From: Collinsella sp.
GTDB taxonomy: Bacteria > Actinomycetota > Coriobacteriia > Coriobacteriales > Coriobacteriaceae
DNA length: 19,233 nt
Assembly (NCBI GenBank): GCA_019425005.1
Contig: JAHYYK010000008.1
Coordinates: 32,922 to 52,154 of the forward strand
Direction of reading: 5' to 3'
The notes under the pieces were generated by a model. That model was not told the origin of the DNA. It worked only from the letters and a program-made list of their open reading frames with translations, and made no database searches. Position numbers and translations under genes: made by a program. The stretch's first letter is position 1. Each line of letters begins with the position of its first letter. Of this stretch, positions 12,845 to 19,233 are shown piece by piece.

Positions 12845-13930
12845 TTAGGCCAAGTGCTCAATAACGGCATCGGCGAAGGCCTGCGTACCCACCGCACCCT
12901 CGACGGAACCGGTCTGGGCACGACGTACGTCGCCGGTAACCTGCTTACCCTCGTCGAGCGTGGCGGACACGGCGGCGCGGATACGATTGGCAGCATCGTT
13001 CTCGCCCAGATGATCGAGCATCATAGCCGAAGACAGAATCTCGGCCGTGGGGTTGGCGATATCCTGACCAGCGATATCGGGCGCGGAGCCGTGCGTTGCC
13101 TCGAAGATGGCGCAGTCGGCACCGATGTTGGAGCCGGGGGCCATACCCAGGCCACCTACCAGGCCGGCGCACAGGTCGCTGACGATATCGCCGTACAGGT
13201 TGGGCAGCACCAGGACATCGAAGTCGTTGGGGTTCTGGACCAGACCCATGCAGGTGGCGTCGACGATCTTGTCGTTGAACTCGATATCGGGATAGCTGGC
13301 GGCCACCTTGCGCGCCACGCGCAGGAACAGGCCGTCGGTCGCCTTCATGATGTTGGCCTTGTGCACGGCCGTCACCTTTTTGCGGCCGCAGCGGCGGGCG
13401 TACTCAAAGGCATACTCCACAATGCGACGGCTCTTGGCGATGGAGATCGGCTTGATCGAGATGGCGGAATCGGCGGCGAAGGTCTTTTGGCCCGAACGCT
13501 CAACGAGCTGTGAGAGCTCCTCGACCTCGGCAGCGCCCTCATCGAACTCGATGCCGGCGTAGAGGTCCTCGGTGTTCTCGCGCACGATGACCAGGTCGAC
13601 GTCGCGGAAGCGCGAGCCGTCGCCCGGCTGCGACAGGCAGGGGCGCACGCAGGCGTACAGGTCGAAGTGCTTGCGCAGGGCGACGTTAACGCTACGGAAG
13701 CCCGTGCCGACCGGCGTGGTGATGGGGCCCTTGATGGCAACCTTGGTCTCGGCGACCGCATCGAGCACATGTTGGGGCAGCGGCGTGCCAAACTCGTCCA
13801 TGACGCCGGCACCGGCCTCCTGGACGTTCCAGTTGATCTGGACACCGGTGGCCTCGACCACGCGGCGCATGGCCTGCGTAATCTCGGGACCGATGCCGTC
13901 ACCGGGAATCAGGACTACATCGTGCGCCAT
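12845..13930 (-). CDS. icd: Isocitrate dehydrogenase, NAD-type (isocitrate/isopropylmalate dehydrogenase family)
   Basis: This 361-residue enzyme should oxidise isocitrate to 2-oxoglutarate. Family motifs are LIPGDGIGPEIT (7-18), the substrate loop GFRSVNVALRKHF (77-89; Ser80 is the isocitrate-binding serine), RP at 96-97, RENTEDLYAG (117-126) and NLYGDIVSDL (244-253) with metal-binding aspartates. The coenzyme loop HGSAPDIAG (280-288) has Asp-Ile where NADP enzymes have Lys-Tyr, which indicates NAD. The substrate loop and the ITTPVGTGFRS context separate it from 3-isopropylmalate dehydrogenase, though homoisocitrate dehydrogenase-like use cannot be excluded. The start ATG at 13928-13930 has GGAG about 6 bases upstream. 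It follows the HEAT-like gene by 6 bases. No other citric acid cycle gene is in the window, consistent with a biosynthetic role in 2-oxoglutarate supply. Confidence 0.88.
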   Translation of the reverse strand: MAHDVVLIPGDGIGPEITQAMRRVVEATGVQINWNVQEAGAGVMDEFGTPLPQHVLDAVAETKVAIKGPITTPVGTGFRSVNVALRKHFDLYACVRPCLSQPGDGSRFRDVDLVIVRENTEDLYAGIEFDEGAAEVEELSQLVERSGQKTFAADSAISIKPISIAKSRRIVEYAFEYARRCGRKKVTAVHKANIMKATDGLFLRVARKVAASYPDIEFNDKIVDATCMGLVQNPNDFDVLVLPNLYGDIVSDLCAGLVGGLGMAPGSNIGADCAIFEATHGSAPDIAGQDIANPTAEILSSAMMLDHLGENDAANRIRAAVSATLDEGKQVTGDVRRAQTGSVEGAVGTQAFADAVIEHLA

Positions 13931-13936
13931 AATCTG

Positions 13937-14635
13937 TTACTCCTCGTCTTCGGCGTCGTCAGATTTTTTAACGCTAGCACGCTTCTTCTTTTTGGAGAGA
14001 TCCAGGCCAAAACGTTTAACAAGCATTTCGCAAATCTCGCTCGAACGCGCCTTGAGATAGCTGCCCTTGCCGTTCTCGGCGTCGAACTTAAGGCGCAGCG
14101 CAAGCTTCTCGGCGACCTCGGCGTCGATCTCGCCCTGGCCAAACTCGTACAGGCAACCGAGCATATCGCGATACTCAAGGTCGCCGTGGTAGCACTGGAT
14201 GGCCTCGTCCAGGATGGGCCAAGCCTCGCGCGAACGCTCGACGTTCGTGGCGCCCCACACGCACAGCAGGCGGAAGGCGGCATAGCGCAGCGTGGAGGAA
14301 ATCTCGTCGAACAGCGCGGTCTCGGCGCCCTCAAAGGCATCGCCCAGCTGCTCGGGGCAAGTGGTGGCGAGCGCCGTCAGGGCATCGAGGGCCTCCCAGC
14401 GGGTCTGAGCCTCGGGGCGATCGAGCGCCTCGATCAGCGCGGGCACACAGGGCACGACGCGCTGCGGATCGCGCTCGGCAAGCAGGTGCAGCACGCGGGC
14501 GGCAAACTGGCGGATACGGCGCGTGGGGCAGCCGAGCTCCTTGACCAGGCGGTCGACGGCGTTCTCGTTCTCCTCTGCCAGCTGGAGCTGTGCCAGCTCC
14601 TCGTCGGTGAGCTGTTCGTCTTTGTTTTCTGCCAT
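13937..14635 (-). CDS. HEAT/armadillo-like repeat protein
   Basis: This 232-residue soluble protein is mostly helical. Residues about 27-110 contain HEAT-like helical pairs (VDRLVKELGCPTRRIRQFAARVLHLLAE split as VDRLVKEL and RQFAARVLHLLAE; then PCVPALIEALDRPEAQTR and WEALDALTAL). The C-terminal 20 residues are Lys-rich followed by acidic (KKKKRASVKKSDDAEDEE). No catalytic motif is seen, and no specific function is assigned. Such proteins usually mediate protein contacts. AGAGGT lies about 5 bases before the ATG at 14633-14635. It is tightly spaced between the small membrane protein (15 bases) and icd (6 bases), so it belongs to the same operon. Confidence 0.75.
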   Translation of the reverse strand: MAENKDEQLTDEELAQLQLAEENENAVDRLVKELGCPTRRIRQFAARVLHLLAERDPQRVVPCVPALIEALDRPEAQTRWEALDALTALATTCPEQLGDAFEGAETALFDEISSTLRYAAFRLLCVWGATNVERSREAWPILDEAIQCYHGDLEYRDMLGCLYEFGQGEIDAEVAEKLALRLKFDAENGKGSYLKARSSEICEMLVKRFGLDLSKKKKRASVKKSDDAEDEE

Positions 14636-14650
14636 AGTTACCTCTTTTTA

Positions 14651-15079
14651 CTATTTCTTAGCGTGCTTGCCAGCACCTTTGCTGTCATCGGTGACCGAGA
14701 TGAGCTGTCGGTCGGCCGCGCCATTGCGACGCGCGCGGCGGCGCTCCTCGGCGTCGCCCGCGTCGGCGGCGGCGCGGTGAGCCTTGTTGACGTTAAAGAC
14801 CTCGTCGTGCTTGCGCCACGGGCCGACGGATTCGCCAAAGCTCATTTTAAGGCCGGCGATAAAGCCGCCGAGCCAGCCGATCGGCGCAAACTGCACTAGC
14901 GGGAACAGCGAGAACACCCAGGTCAGCAGGATGACTGCCGCCGCTCCCGCAAAGTTGGCAATCCAGTAGTCACGCTTGGTGATGACGCGCTTTTCGCACG
15001 CCCACTGGCCGCACAAAAAGCCGATGTAGATCGCAAAGAGAAAGAGCACCAGCGCAAGCACCACGAACGTCCAGCTCAT
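14651..15079 (-). CDS. Small membrane protein with basic/polar C-terminal tail
   Basis: This 142-residue protein has a strong membrane helix at about 3-26, a second at about 38-60 and probably a third hydrophobic segment at 63-78. The tail (about 79-142) is polar and rich in Arg, Ala and Lys and ends in HAKK. I do not recognise the family. The start is placed at the ATG at 15077-15079 with GGGGAG about 8 bases upstream; an in-frame earlier start would run back into the upstream dehydrogenase gene's end. The upstream stop codon lies only 5 bases before it and the HEAT-like gene follows after 15 bases. Confidence 0.7.
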   Translation of the reverse strand: MSWTFVVLALVLFLFAIYIGFLCGQWACEKRVITKRDYWIANFAGAAAVILLTWVFSLFPLVQFAPIGWLGGFIAGLKMSFGESVGPWRKHDEVFNVNKAHRAAADAGDAEERRRARRNGAADRQLISVTDDSKGAGKHAKK

Positions 15080-15084
15080 GGGCG

Positions 15085-16164
15085 CTACTCCCCGTGATGG
15101 TGGCCGCAGCAGCACTCGTGGCCGTCGTCATGGCCGTGGCCGCCGCAGCACTCGTGGTCCTCGCCATGGTGGTGGCCACAACCGCACTCGTGGTCGTCGC
15201 CATGTTCGCCGCAACCGCAGCCTTCCTCGTGAGCACCATGCTCCTCGGGACGATACTGCGACCAGTCAAGACCGGCGGCGATGGCGTCGGCCTCCTCCTT
15301 GTAGAGCACCGTGATGGCCTGGGTGCCCAGCTTGGCGCCACCGATGGCATCGAGCATGTCGTAGAGCGTAAAAGCGACGTCGGCACCGGGCAGCGCGAGC
15401 TCGCGGTCATCGGCGTAAGCGAGCGCCAAGCGCAGGTCCTTGATGAAGTGCTCGACCATAAAGCCGGGCTTGTAATCGCCGTCGAGCGCCTTGGGCGCCA
15501 GACTCTCCATGGCGCCGGACTTGCCGGTGCCGCCCAGAATCATCTGACGGGTCTTCTCCAGATCGAGGCCGCTCAGCTCGGCAAACGCCAGCGCATCGGC
15601 CATGCCGACCATGCAGGCGCCCAGCGACACCTGGTTGGCGAGCTTGGCAGCCTGGCCCTTGCCGGCGCCGTCGAAGCAGCAGATGGTTGCCGCAAAGGTG
15701 GAAAGGATATCGCGGACCGGGGCAATGTCGTTCTCGGTAGCGCCCACGATAGCCGTAAGCGTGCCGGCGATAGCACCCGACTCGCCGCCGGTGACGGGGC
15801 AGTCAAACGCCATGCGGCCGGAAACCTGGGCGGCCTCGGCAATGTCGCGCGCCAGCTCGGGCGAGCTCGTGGTGAGGTCGATCAGGACCGCGCCGGGCTT
15901 AGTGCACGCGAGCAGGCCGTCGCCCGCCAGGTAGAGCTCCTCGACCTCGGAGGGATAGCCCACCATGGTAAAGACGACGTCGGCGTTCGCCGCGGCATCT
16001 GCCGGCGTATCGGCCCAGACGGCACCGCGCTCAACGAGCGCTGCAGCCTTGGACTTGGTGCGGTTGTTGACCGTGACGGGATAGCCAGCGTCCAGAATGT
16101 GGCCGGCGATGGGGGCACCCATAATTCCGGTGCCGATGAATGCGACGGAGAGCTTGTTTGCCAT
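15085..16164 (-). CDS. 3-hydroxyisobutyrate dehydrogenase-family enzyme with His/Cys-rich C-terminal tail
   Basis: Residues 1-300 form a normal beta-hydroxyacid dehydrogenase: Rossmann motif VAFIGTGIMGAPIAGHIL (7-24), substrate-binding DCPVTGGESGA (121-131), and GAGKGQAAKLANQ (166-178) with the catalytic Lys174. It should reduce or oxidise a short beta-hydroxyacid (3-hydroxyisobutyrate, tartronate semialdehyde or succinic semialdehyde type) with NAD(P); the substrate cannot be assigned. Family length is about 290-300. The remaining residues, about 307-359, form a tail with 14 His and 9 Cys among Gly, Asp and Glu, built of imperfect repeats of the form HECxCGHHHGE. Such tails bind Zn, Ni or Cu in other proteins (for example SlyD, HypB). 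The start ATG at 16162-16164 follows AAGGAAAGG. It leads a tight run of genes that continues to icd. Confidence 0.88.
   Translation of the reverse strand: MANKLSVAFIGTGIMGAPIAGHILDAGYPVTVNNRTKSKAAALVERGAVWADTPADAAANADVVFTMVGYPSEVEELYLAGDGLLACTKPGAVLIDLTTSSPELARDIAEAAQVSGRMAFDCPVTGGESGAIAGTLTAIVGATENDIAPVRDILSTFAATICCFDGAGKGQAAKLANQVSLGACMVGMADALAFAELSGLDLEKTRQMILGGTGKSGAMESLAPKALDGDYKPGFMVEHFIKDLRLALAYADDRELALPGADVAFTLYDMLDAIGGAKLGTQAITVLYKEEADAIAAGLDWSQYRPEEHGAHEEGCGCGEHGDDHECGCGHHHGEDHECCGGHGHDDGHECCCGHHHGE
15088..15246 (-). repeat. Imperfect tandem repeats encoding the His/Cys-rich tail
   Basis: The coding segment for residues 307-359 contains related units: DHECGCGHHHGED, DHECCGGHGHDDG and GHECCCGHHHGE. 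The DNA repeats GTGGTC/GCCATGGTGGTGG-type blocks accordingly, so the tail may have grown by repeat expansion. Confidence 0.7.
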
Positions 16165-16262
16165 GAAACCTTTCCTTTTGGGTTGGGTGTTGTTACCAGG
16201 TTGAATACTCGGTGCCAGCGTTTGGGCTGTGAGTCGAGGGCGATTACGGACGCAGCGCTTGC

Positions 16263-17216
16263 CTACTGACCGCGCACGCGGCGGGCGATACGGTCGGAAA
16301 GCGACGCCTTGTCGGCGCGGTTCTTACCCCAAAACGCGCAGCCCACCATGCCGGGGCCCACGTGCGAGCCGATGGTGGGACCCACGGAGCCGCGAATGAT
16401 CGTGACGTCGGCGCAACCCTCCTCCTTGCGGATGGCGGCTTCGAGCCAGTCACCGTCCTTTTCGGCATCGGCCGTCATGATGGCGATGGGCATGGTGCGA
16501 TCGGGCACGTAGTTCTCGCGGAACGACTTGAGGATGGACTTGAGCGCCTTCTTGCGGCCGCGGTTGACGCCGATCAGCGACAGCGAGCCGGCCAGGTCGT
16601 AGGAGAGCTCGGGCTTGACGTCGAGCTTTGCCGTGAGCTGCGCCGCCGCGGGAGGAATGCGGCCGCCGGCAGCCAGTGCGTCGAAGCTCTCGAGCGTAAA
16701 GTAGCCGTGCACGTAGGTCTTTGCCTCGTTTGCCCAATCGACCAGCTGCTTGGCGGTCAGTCCCGCCGAACGCTGGCGCACGGCCTCGAGCGCCAAGAGC
16801 GCACCGGTCGCGCAGGGCAGAGCGTTGTCGACCACGTAGAGCTCAAAGTTGGGATACTCGGCGCGCACGACATCTGCCGCCTGGCACGCGGAGTTGTAGC
16901 TCGACGACAGCGCCGAGGTAAAGCACAGGTAGACCGTGGGCGTGCCCTCTTTGGCGCACTCGGTAAAAAACTCGATATAGCGACCGAGCGACACAGCCGA
17001 GGTGGACACGCGGGCACCGGCGCGCATGCGGTCGTAGAACTCCTTAGGGCTCATGCTCGACCAGATGTCGTCTGTGCGCTCCTCGCCATCGATAATGAAA
17101 GGGAAACCCAGGATATCGACATCGAGGTTCGCGGCGACCTCGGGGCTAAAGTCGCAGCAGGTATCGACGACGATGCGGCAACGGTTCGAATGACCGGCGG
17201 ATGCGGCCTTGTCCAT
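16263..17216 (-). CDS. DegV family protein (fatty-acid binding)
   Basis: This 317-residue cytoplasmic protein has the DegV fold. Visible motifs are IVVDTCCDFSPE (15-26), the STSAVSLGRY block (71-80), FTSALSSSYNSA (99-110) and LAAGGRIPPA (181-190), which correspond to the conserved 'TSqps', 'SS.LSGTY..A' and 'L..GGRI' features. DegV proteins bind fatty acids and, as FakB, present them to the FakA kinase in Gram-positives; a FakB-like role is possible but no fakA is in the window. The ATG at 17214-17216 has AAGGAGT 7 bases upstream; a TTG one codon earlier is less likely. It is preceded by the HPF terminator, so it probably has its own promoter, and it lies 98 bases upstream of the dehydrogenase gene. 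Confidence 0.88.
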   Translation of the reverse strand: MDKAASAGHSNRCRIVVDTCCDFSPEVAANLDVDILGFPFIIDGEERTDDIWSSMSPKEFYDRMRAGARVSTSAVSLGRYIEFFTECAKEGTPTVYLCFTSALSSSYNSACQAADVVRAEYPNFELYVVDNALPCATGALLALEAVRQRSAGLTAKQLVDWANEAKTYVHGYFTLESFDALAAGGRIPPAAAQLTAKLDVKPELSYDLAGSLSLIGVNRGRKKALKSILKSFRENYVPDRTMPIAIMTADAEKDGDWLEAAIRKEEGCADVTIIRGSVGPTIGSHVGPGMVGCAFWGKNRADKASLSDRIARRVRGQ

Positions 17217-17234
17217 CAAAGCGACTCCTTACGT

Positions 17235-17266
17235 AAAAAGGCGGCCACCCGCATGGGATGGCCGCC
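17235..17266 (-). terminator. Terminator after the hibernation factor gene
   Basis: An 11-base-pair stem with one bulged base (17240-17250 with 17255-17266) has a 4-base loop and, on the minus strand, is followed by TTTTT. It starts about 30 bases after the HPF stop codon and before the degV start. Confidence 0.85.
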
Positions 17267-17295
17267 AACCGTTAACTCATGCAAGTTAACGTATT

Positions 17296-17880
17296 TTACT
17301 CGTCAAGTGTTTCGATGCGGGGCTTGATGATGCCATATCCACCATTCTTACGGTGATACACCACATTGATGAGACCGGTCGTCGCGTTCTCGAACACGTA
17401 GAAGTCGTGGCCCAGCAAATCGGTCTGCACCAGCGCCTGCTCCTCGGTCATCGGGGTGACATCGATGACCTTCTCGCGGACGAGCAGGTCGTCGTCCTCC
17501 TCGGGCAGCAGCAGGTCGGCCAGATCCTCAACGCGCTCGACCGGCGCGACATCCGCGGCACTGGCACCACCCTGGCGGTTGTCCACGACCTTGGTCTTGA
17601 ACTTGCGCAGCTGGCGGGTGACCTTATCGGCGGAGAGGTCGATGGCAGCATACATATCTGCGCCGTGCTCGGCAACGCGAATCACCGAACCGCGGGCACG
17701 AGCCGTGACCTCGACGATTGCCGGGTTGGGGTTCGAGGGGTTCTTCTCATAACGAAGCACGACGTCGACTGTCATGGGCTCGATGTCGAAAACCTTGAGC
17801 GCCTCGCCGATTTTCTCATCCACATGCGCACGCAGAGCATCGGTTACCGTCGTCTTGCGTCCAGAAACCTTGATATCCAT
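17296..17880 (-). CDS. hpf: Long-form ribosome hibernation promoting factor
   Basis: This 194-residue protein has an N-terminal S30AE (YfiA/HPF) domain (about 1-100, beginning MDIKVSGRKTTVTDALR) and a C-terminal dimerisation domain (about 140-190, with PMTEEQALVQTDLLGHDFYVF split as PMTEEQALVQ and GHDFYVF, then VVYHRKNGGYGII). This two-domain long HPF is the form that pairs two 70S ribosomes into 100S dimers in stationary phase in most bacteria outside the gammaproteobacteria. The start ATG at 17878-17880 has GGAG about 6 bases upstream and matches the family N terminus; the in-frame GTG-like upstream extension adds 20 residues without homology. It is a single-gene unit, with a terminator after it and an inverted repeat about 120 bases upstream. 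Confidence 0.93.
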   Translation of the reverse strand: MDIKVSGRKTTVTDALRAHVDEKIGEALKVFDIEPMTVDVVLRYEKNPSNPNPAIVEVTARARGSVIRVAEHGADMYAAIDLSADKVTRQLRKFKTKVVDNRQGGASAADVAPVERVEDLADLLLPEEDDDLLVREKVIDVTPMTEEQALVQTDLLGHDFYVFENATTGLINVVYHRKNGGYGIIKPRIETLDE

Positions 17881-18001
17881 ACGTGGCTCCAATCTGCCTC
17901 GGGGACTTACTGTACTGGCTATGTACCCATTGCCGTGCATTTAATCACGCGGATTCCTAAAGACCCGAATAACGATTGCTTGATACCGCATACCGAAGTC
18001 T

Positions 18002-18025
18002 CGCACTTTTCTGTGGCAAAGTGCG
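18002..18025. repeat. Perfect inverted repeat upstream of hpf
   Basis: CGCACTTT and AAAGTGCG (8-base arms) surround an 8-base spacer, about 120 bases before the hpf start. It could be an operator or an RNA hairpin. The promoter of hpf was not identified with confidence. Confidence 0.5.
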
Positions 18026-18097
18026 CTATGGAAGAGCGACGGCGACTTTGCTTTTGCACCTAAAAAATGTCTTTGACCTGCTGGTTTTTTGGAAACG

Positions 18098-18131
18098 AAA
18101 AAGCCGGGCTCCCCTGTTGGGAGAGCCCGGC
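18098..18131 (-). terminator. Terminator of the lipoprotein gene
   Basis: A 9-base-pair GC-rich stem (18103-18111 with 18123-18131), extended by an inner CCC/GGG, is followed on the minus strand by TTTTTCG. It lies about 67 bases after the stop codon of the lipoprotein gene. Confidence 0.85.
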
Positions 18132-18154
18132 GATGCGTGTTGAAACCGTGAAGA

Positions 18155-18183
18155 GGCGTCCCTCCTAGCGCGTAGGAGACGCC
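18155..18183. other. Second hairpin in the 3' untranslated region of the lipoprotein gene
   Basis: GGCGTC/GACGCC plus TCCTA/TAGGA form a strong stem with a 2-base bulge and a 5-base loop, between the stop codon and the terminator. It has no U-tract and may protect the mRNA 3' end. Confidence 0.5.
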
Positions 18184-18197
18184 ACCCCTAGCAATAA

Positions 18198-19205
18198 CTA
18201 GCTATTGAGCTTGTTAATGTCGTCGTCGGTGATAGTGTCTTCCTGGCTGGACGATTTGTCTTCGGAGGATGCGGTCTCATTGTTGGAATCGGAGGACTCG
18301 CTGCCGGAGGATGCGGTCTCACTGGACTCAGAGTCGCCCGGCTGCACGTTAGCGCCCGAAACCGTCTTAGTGGTGAGGTCGTAGGGCATCCTGCCATACC
18401 AGACAGAGTGGACCGCCTCGAGCGTGCCGTCGGCCGTAATACCGTCGAGGGCATCGCTCACGGCACGGCACAGTTCGTCATTGGACGAGAGGCCCGCAAC
18501 ACCAAGCGTCGAGGGCGCCTCGAGCGAACCGGCATAGGAGACCTCGCTCATCAGGCGTGCAAGGTAGCCGCCGGCCGTGGAGTCGCAGATTACATAGTCG
18601 ACCTCGCCGGACTCGAGTGCCTCAAAGCACTCGTTGATGTTGGAGTAGGTCTTTTGGTTGGCGGTGATGCTCTGCTTAGCAAGCGCCTCCTGCGAGGCCG
18701 AGGACATCTGGACACCCAGAGTAGACGTGTTAAGGGTATCGGTGGAAACGCTTAGCGACCCACCATCGCTGGTTTTACCGAACACGGAAGCGGCATCGTA
18801 CAGGCAGGTGCCGAGCGAGCTAACGTCCCCATCCGTGGAGTTGATCTCGCCGATAAAGATATCAGCCTTTTTGTCACCGAGCGCGGAACCTGCCGAGGAC
18901 GCATCGACAAAGGCGACCTTAAGGCCCATGCGGCTTGCGAGGGCGCGGGCAGCGTCGACTGCATACCCCGTGAGCTCGCCGTCAGCGCCCTGCATGGCCT
19001 GCGGCGCATCGGAGGTATCGAGGGCAACCGTCAGGGTACCGGGGGTGACCAGGGCATCATCCGACACCGCGGACGTGACGGTCTCGTACTCGATCTGGTC
19101 GATCGTGGGAGTCGTGAACGTAGACAGCGGGTTGAACGCGCATCCGCTCAGGCCCAAAACGGCGATGACCGCTGCGGTCCCAGCACCTAACCGAGCCGCG
19201 TGCAT
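18198..19205 (-). CDS. Solute-binding lipoprotein (family 3 substrate-binding domain)
   Basis: This 335-residue protein starts with a lipoprotein signal peptide: MHAARLGAGTAAV, then the lipobox LSGC with Cys22. Residues about 60-285 resemble the family 3 extracellular solute-binding domain of amino-acid ABC transporters (GTLTVALDTSDAPQA, GELTGYAVDAARALASRMGLKV, and VDYVICDSTAGGYL). It should bind a small ligand, probably an amino acid, outside the membrane. The last 50 residues are a low-complexity Ser/Glu/Asp tail. The ATG at 19203-19205 is chosen because GAGGGG lies 7 bases upstream and gives a typical signal peptide; in-frame ATG (19223) and GTG (19229) starts near the window edge would add 6 or 8 residues. 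No permease or ATPase gene is visible; they may lie outside the window. Confidence 0.82.
   Translation of the reverse strand: MHAARLGAGTAAVIAVLGLSGCAFNPLSTFTTPTIDQIEYETVTSAVSDDALVTPGTLTVALDTSDAPQAMQGADGELTGYAVDAARALASRMGLKVAFVDASSAGSALGDKKADIFIGEINSTDGDVSSLGTCLYDAASVFGKTSDGGSLSVSTDTLNTSTLGVQMSSASQEALAKQSITANQKTYSNINECFEALESGEVDYVICDSTAGGYLARLMSEVSYAGSLEAPSTLGVAGLSSNDELCRAVSDALDGITADGTLEAVHSVWYGRMPYDLTTKTVSGANVQPGDSESSETASSGSESSDSNNETASSEDKSSSQEDTITDDDINKLNS
18263..18321. repeat. 17-base direct repeat in the lipoprotein's tail-coding region
   Basis: CGGAGGATGCGGTCTCA occurs at 18263-18279 and again at 18305-18321, a period of 42 bases. Both copies encode the ETASS element of the low-complexity tail, which indicates expansion by repetition. 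Confidence 0.75.
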
Positions 19206-19233
19206 CAAGCTGCCCCTCACCATGTCCACTACC

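Noticed and set aside
13667..14899. 410-codon plus-strand open frame across icd, the HEAT-like gene and the small membrane protein
   Set aside because: It runs antisense through three real genes and shows no motif; high G+C keeps antisense frames open.
15088..15246. CRISPR or minisatellite array
   Set aside because: The repeat units are short, imperfect, in frame and protein coding, with no spacers.
15094..16269. 391-codon plus-strand open frame and a Gly/Arg-rich frame at 15078-15314 opposite the dehydrogenase
   Set aside because: The low-complexity composition is the complement of the His/Cys-rich repeat in the real gene.
16362..17327. 321-codon plus-strand open frame opposite degV
   Set aside because: It is antisense to a well-recognised DegV protein and crosses its promoter and the hpf terminator.

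Overview
The window looks like a chromosomal segment of a gut actinobacterium of the class Coriobacteriia, most likely Collinsella or a close relative. This is an inference from the fairly high G+C coding sequence, the proteins (Man-family PTS, long-form HPF, DegV, an NAD-type isocitrate dehydrogenase fused into a small-protein operon) and the strong GGAGG-type ribosome binding sites; no 16S or other marker gene is present. Nearly all genes lie on the minus strand. The exceptions are a flavodoxin gene and a membrane-protein/HTH pair.

Region 1 (1-10,100) is an amino-sugar utilisation locus best explained as N-acetylgalactosamine/galactosamine catabolism. Read in the minus direction it has a mannose-family PTS operon (IIA, YajC, IIB, IIC, IID), a terminator, a GntR/HutC regulator, an AgaS-type sugar-phosphate isomerase/deaminase, a terminator, a GlcNAc/GalNAc-6-phosphate deacetylase, then (after a plus-strand flavodoxin gene) a LacX-type aldose epimerase, a LacC-type tagatose-6-phosphate kinase, a 43-codon remnant of a second deacetylase gene, and a YhcH/YjgK/YiaL protein that runs off the left edge. 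The inferred route is GalNAc import and phosphorylation, deacetylation, deamination/isomerisation to tagatose-6-phosphate, and phosphorylation to tagatose-1,6-bisphosphate. The aldolase and any polysaccharide-degrading enzyme are not in the window. A 13-base sequence, CTGGTAGTAACCA, occurs both at the agaS promoter (over its -35 region) and upstream of the PTS operon, which suggests one repressor for both units.

Region 2 (9,933-10,634) is about 700 bases with no supportable gene. It holds the second operator copy and a dense cluster of inverted repeats, then becomes AT-rich before a plus-strand pair encoding a DUF2975 membrane protein and a YozG-like HTH regulator.

Region 3 (11,500-17,300) carries minus-strand genes: a membrane-anchored SurA-N-like protein, NAD-type isocitrate dehydrogenase, a HEAT-like protein, a small membrane protein, a 3-hydroxyisobutyrate-dehydrogenase-family enzyme with an unusual His/Cys-rich tail, and a DegV protein. 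Four of these genes are separated by only 5-15 bases and are probably one operon. Region 4 (17,296-19,233) holds the long-form ribosome hibernation factor and a solute-binding lipoprotein with a Ser/Glu/Asp-rich C-terminal tail.

The observations most worth following up are the His/Cys-rich tail on the dehydrogenase, the decayed nagA copy directly behind lacC, the large hydrophilic insert in the PTS IID protein, and the palindrome cluster upstream of the PTS operon.
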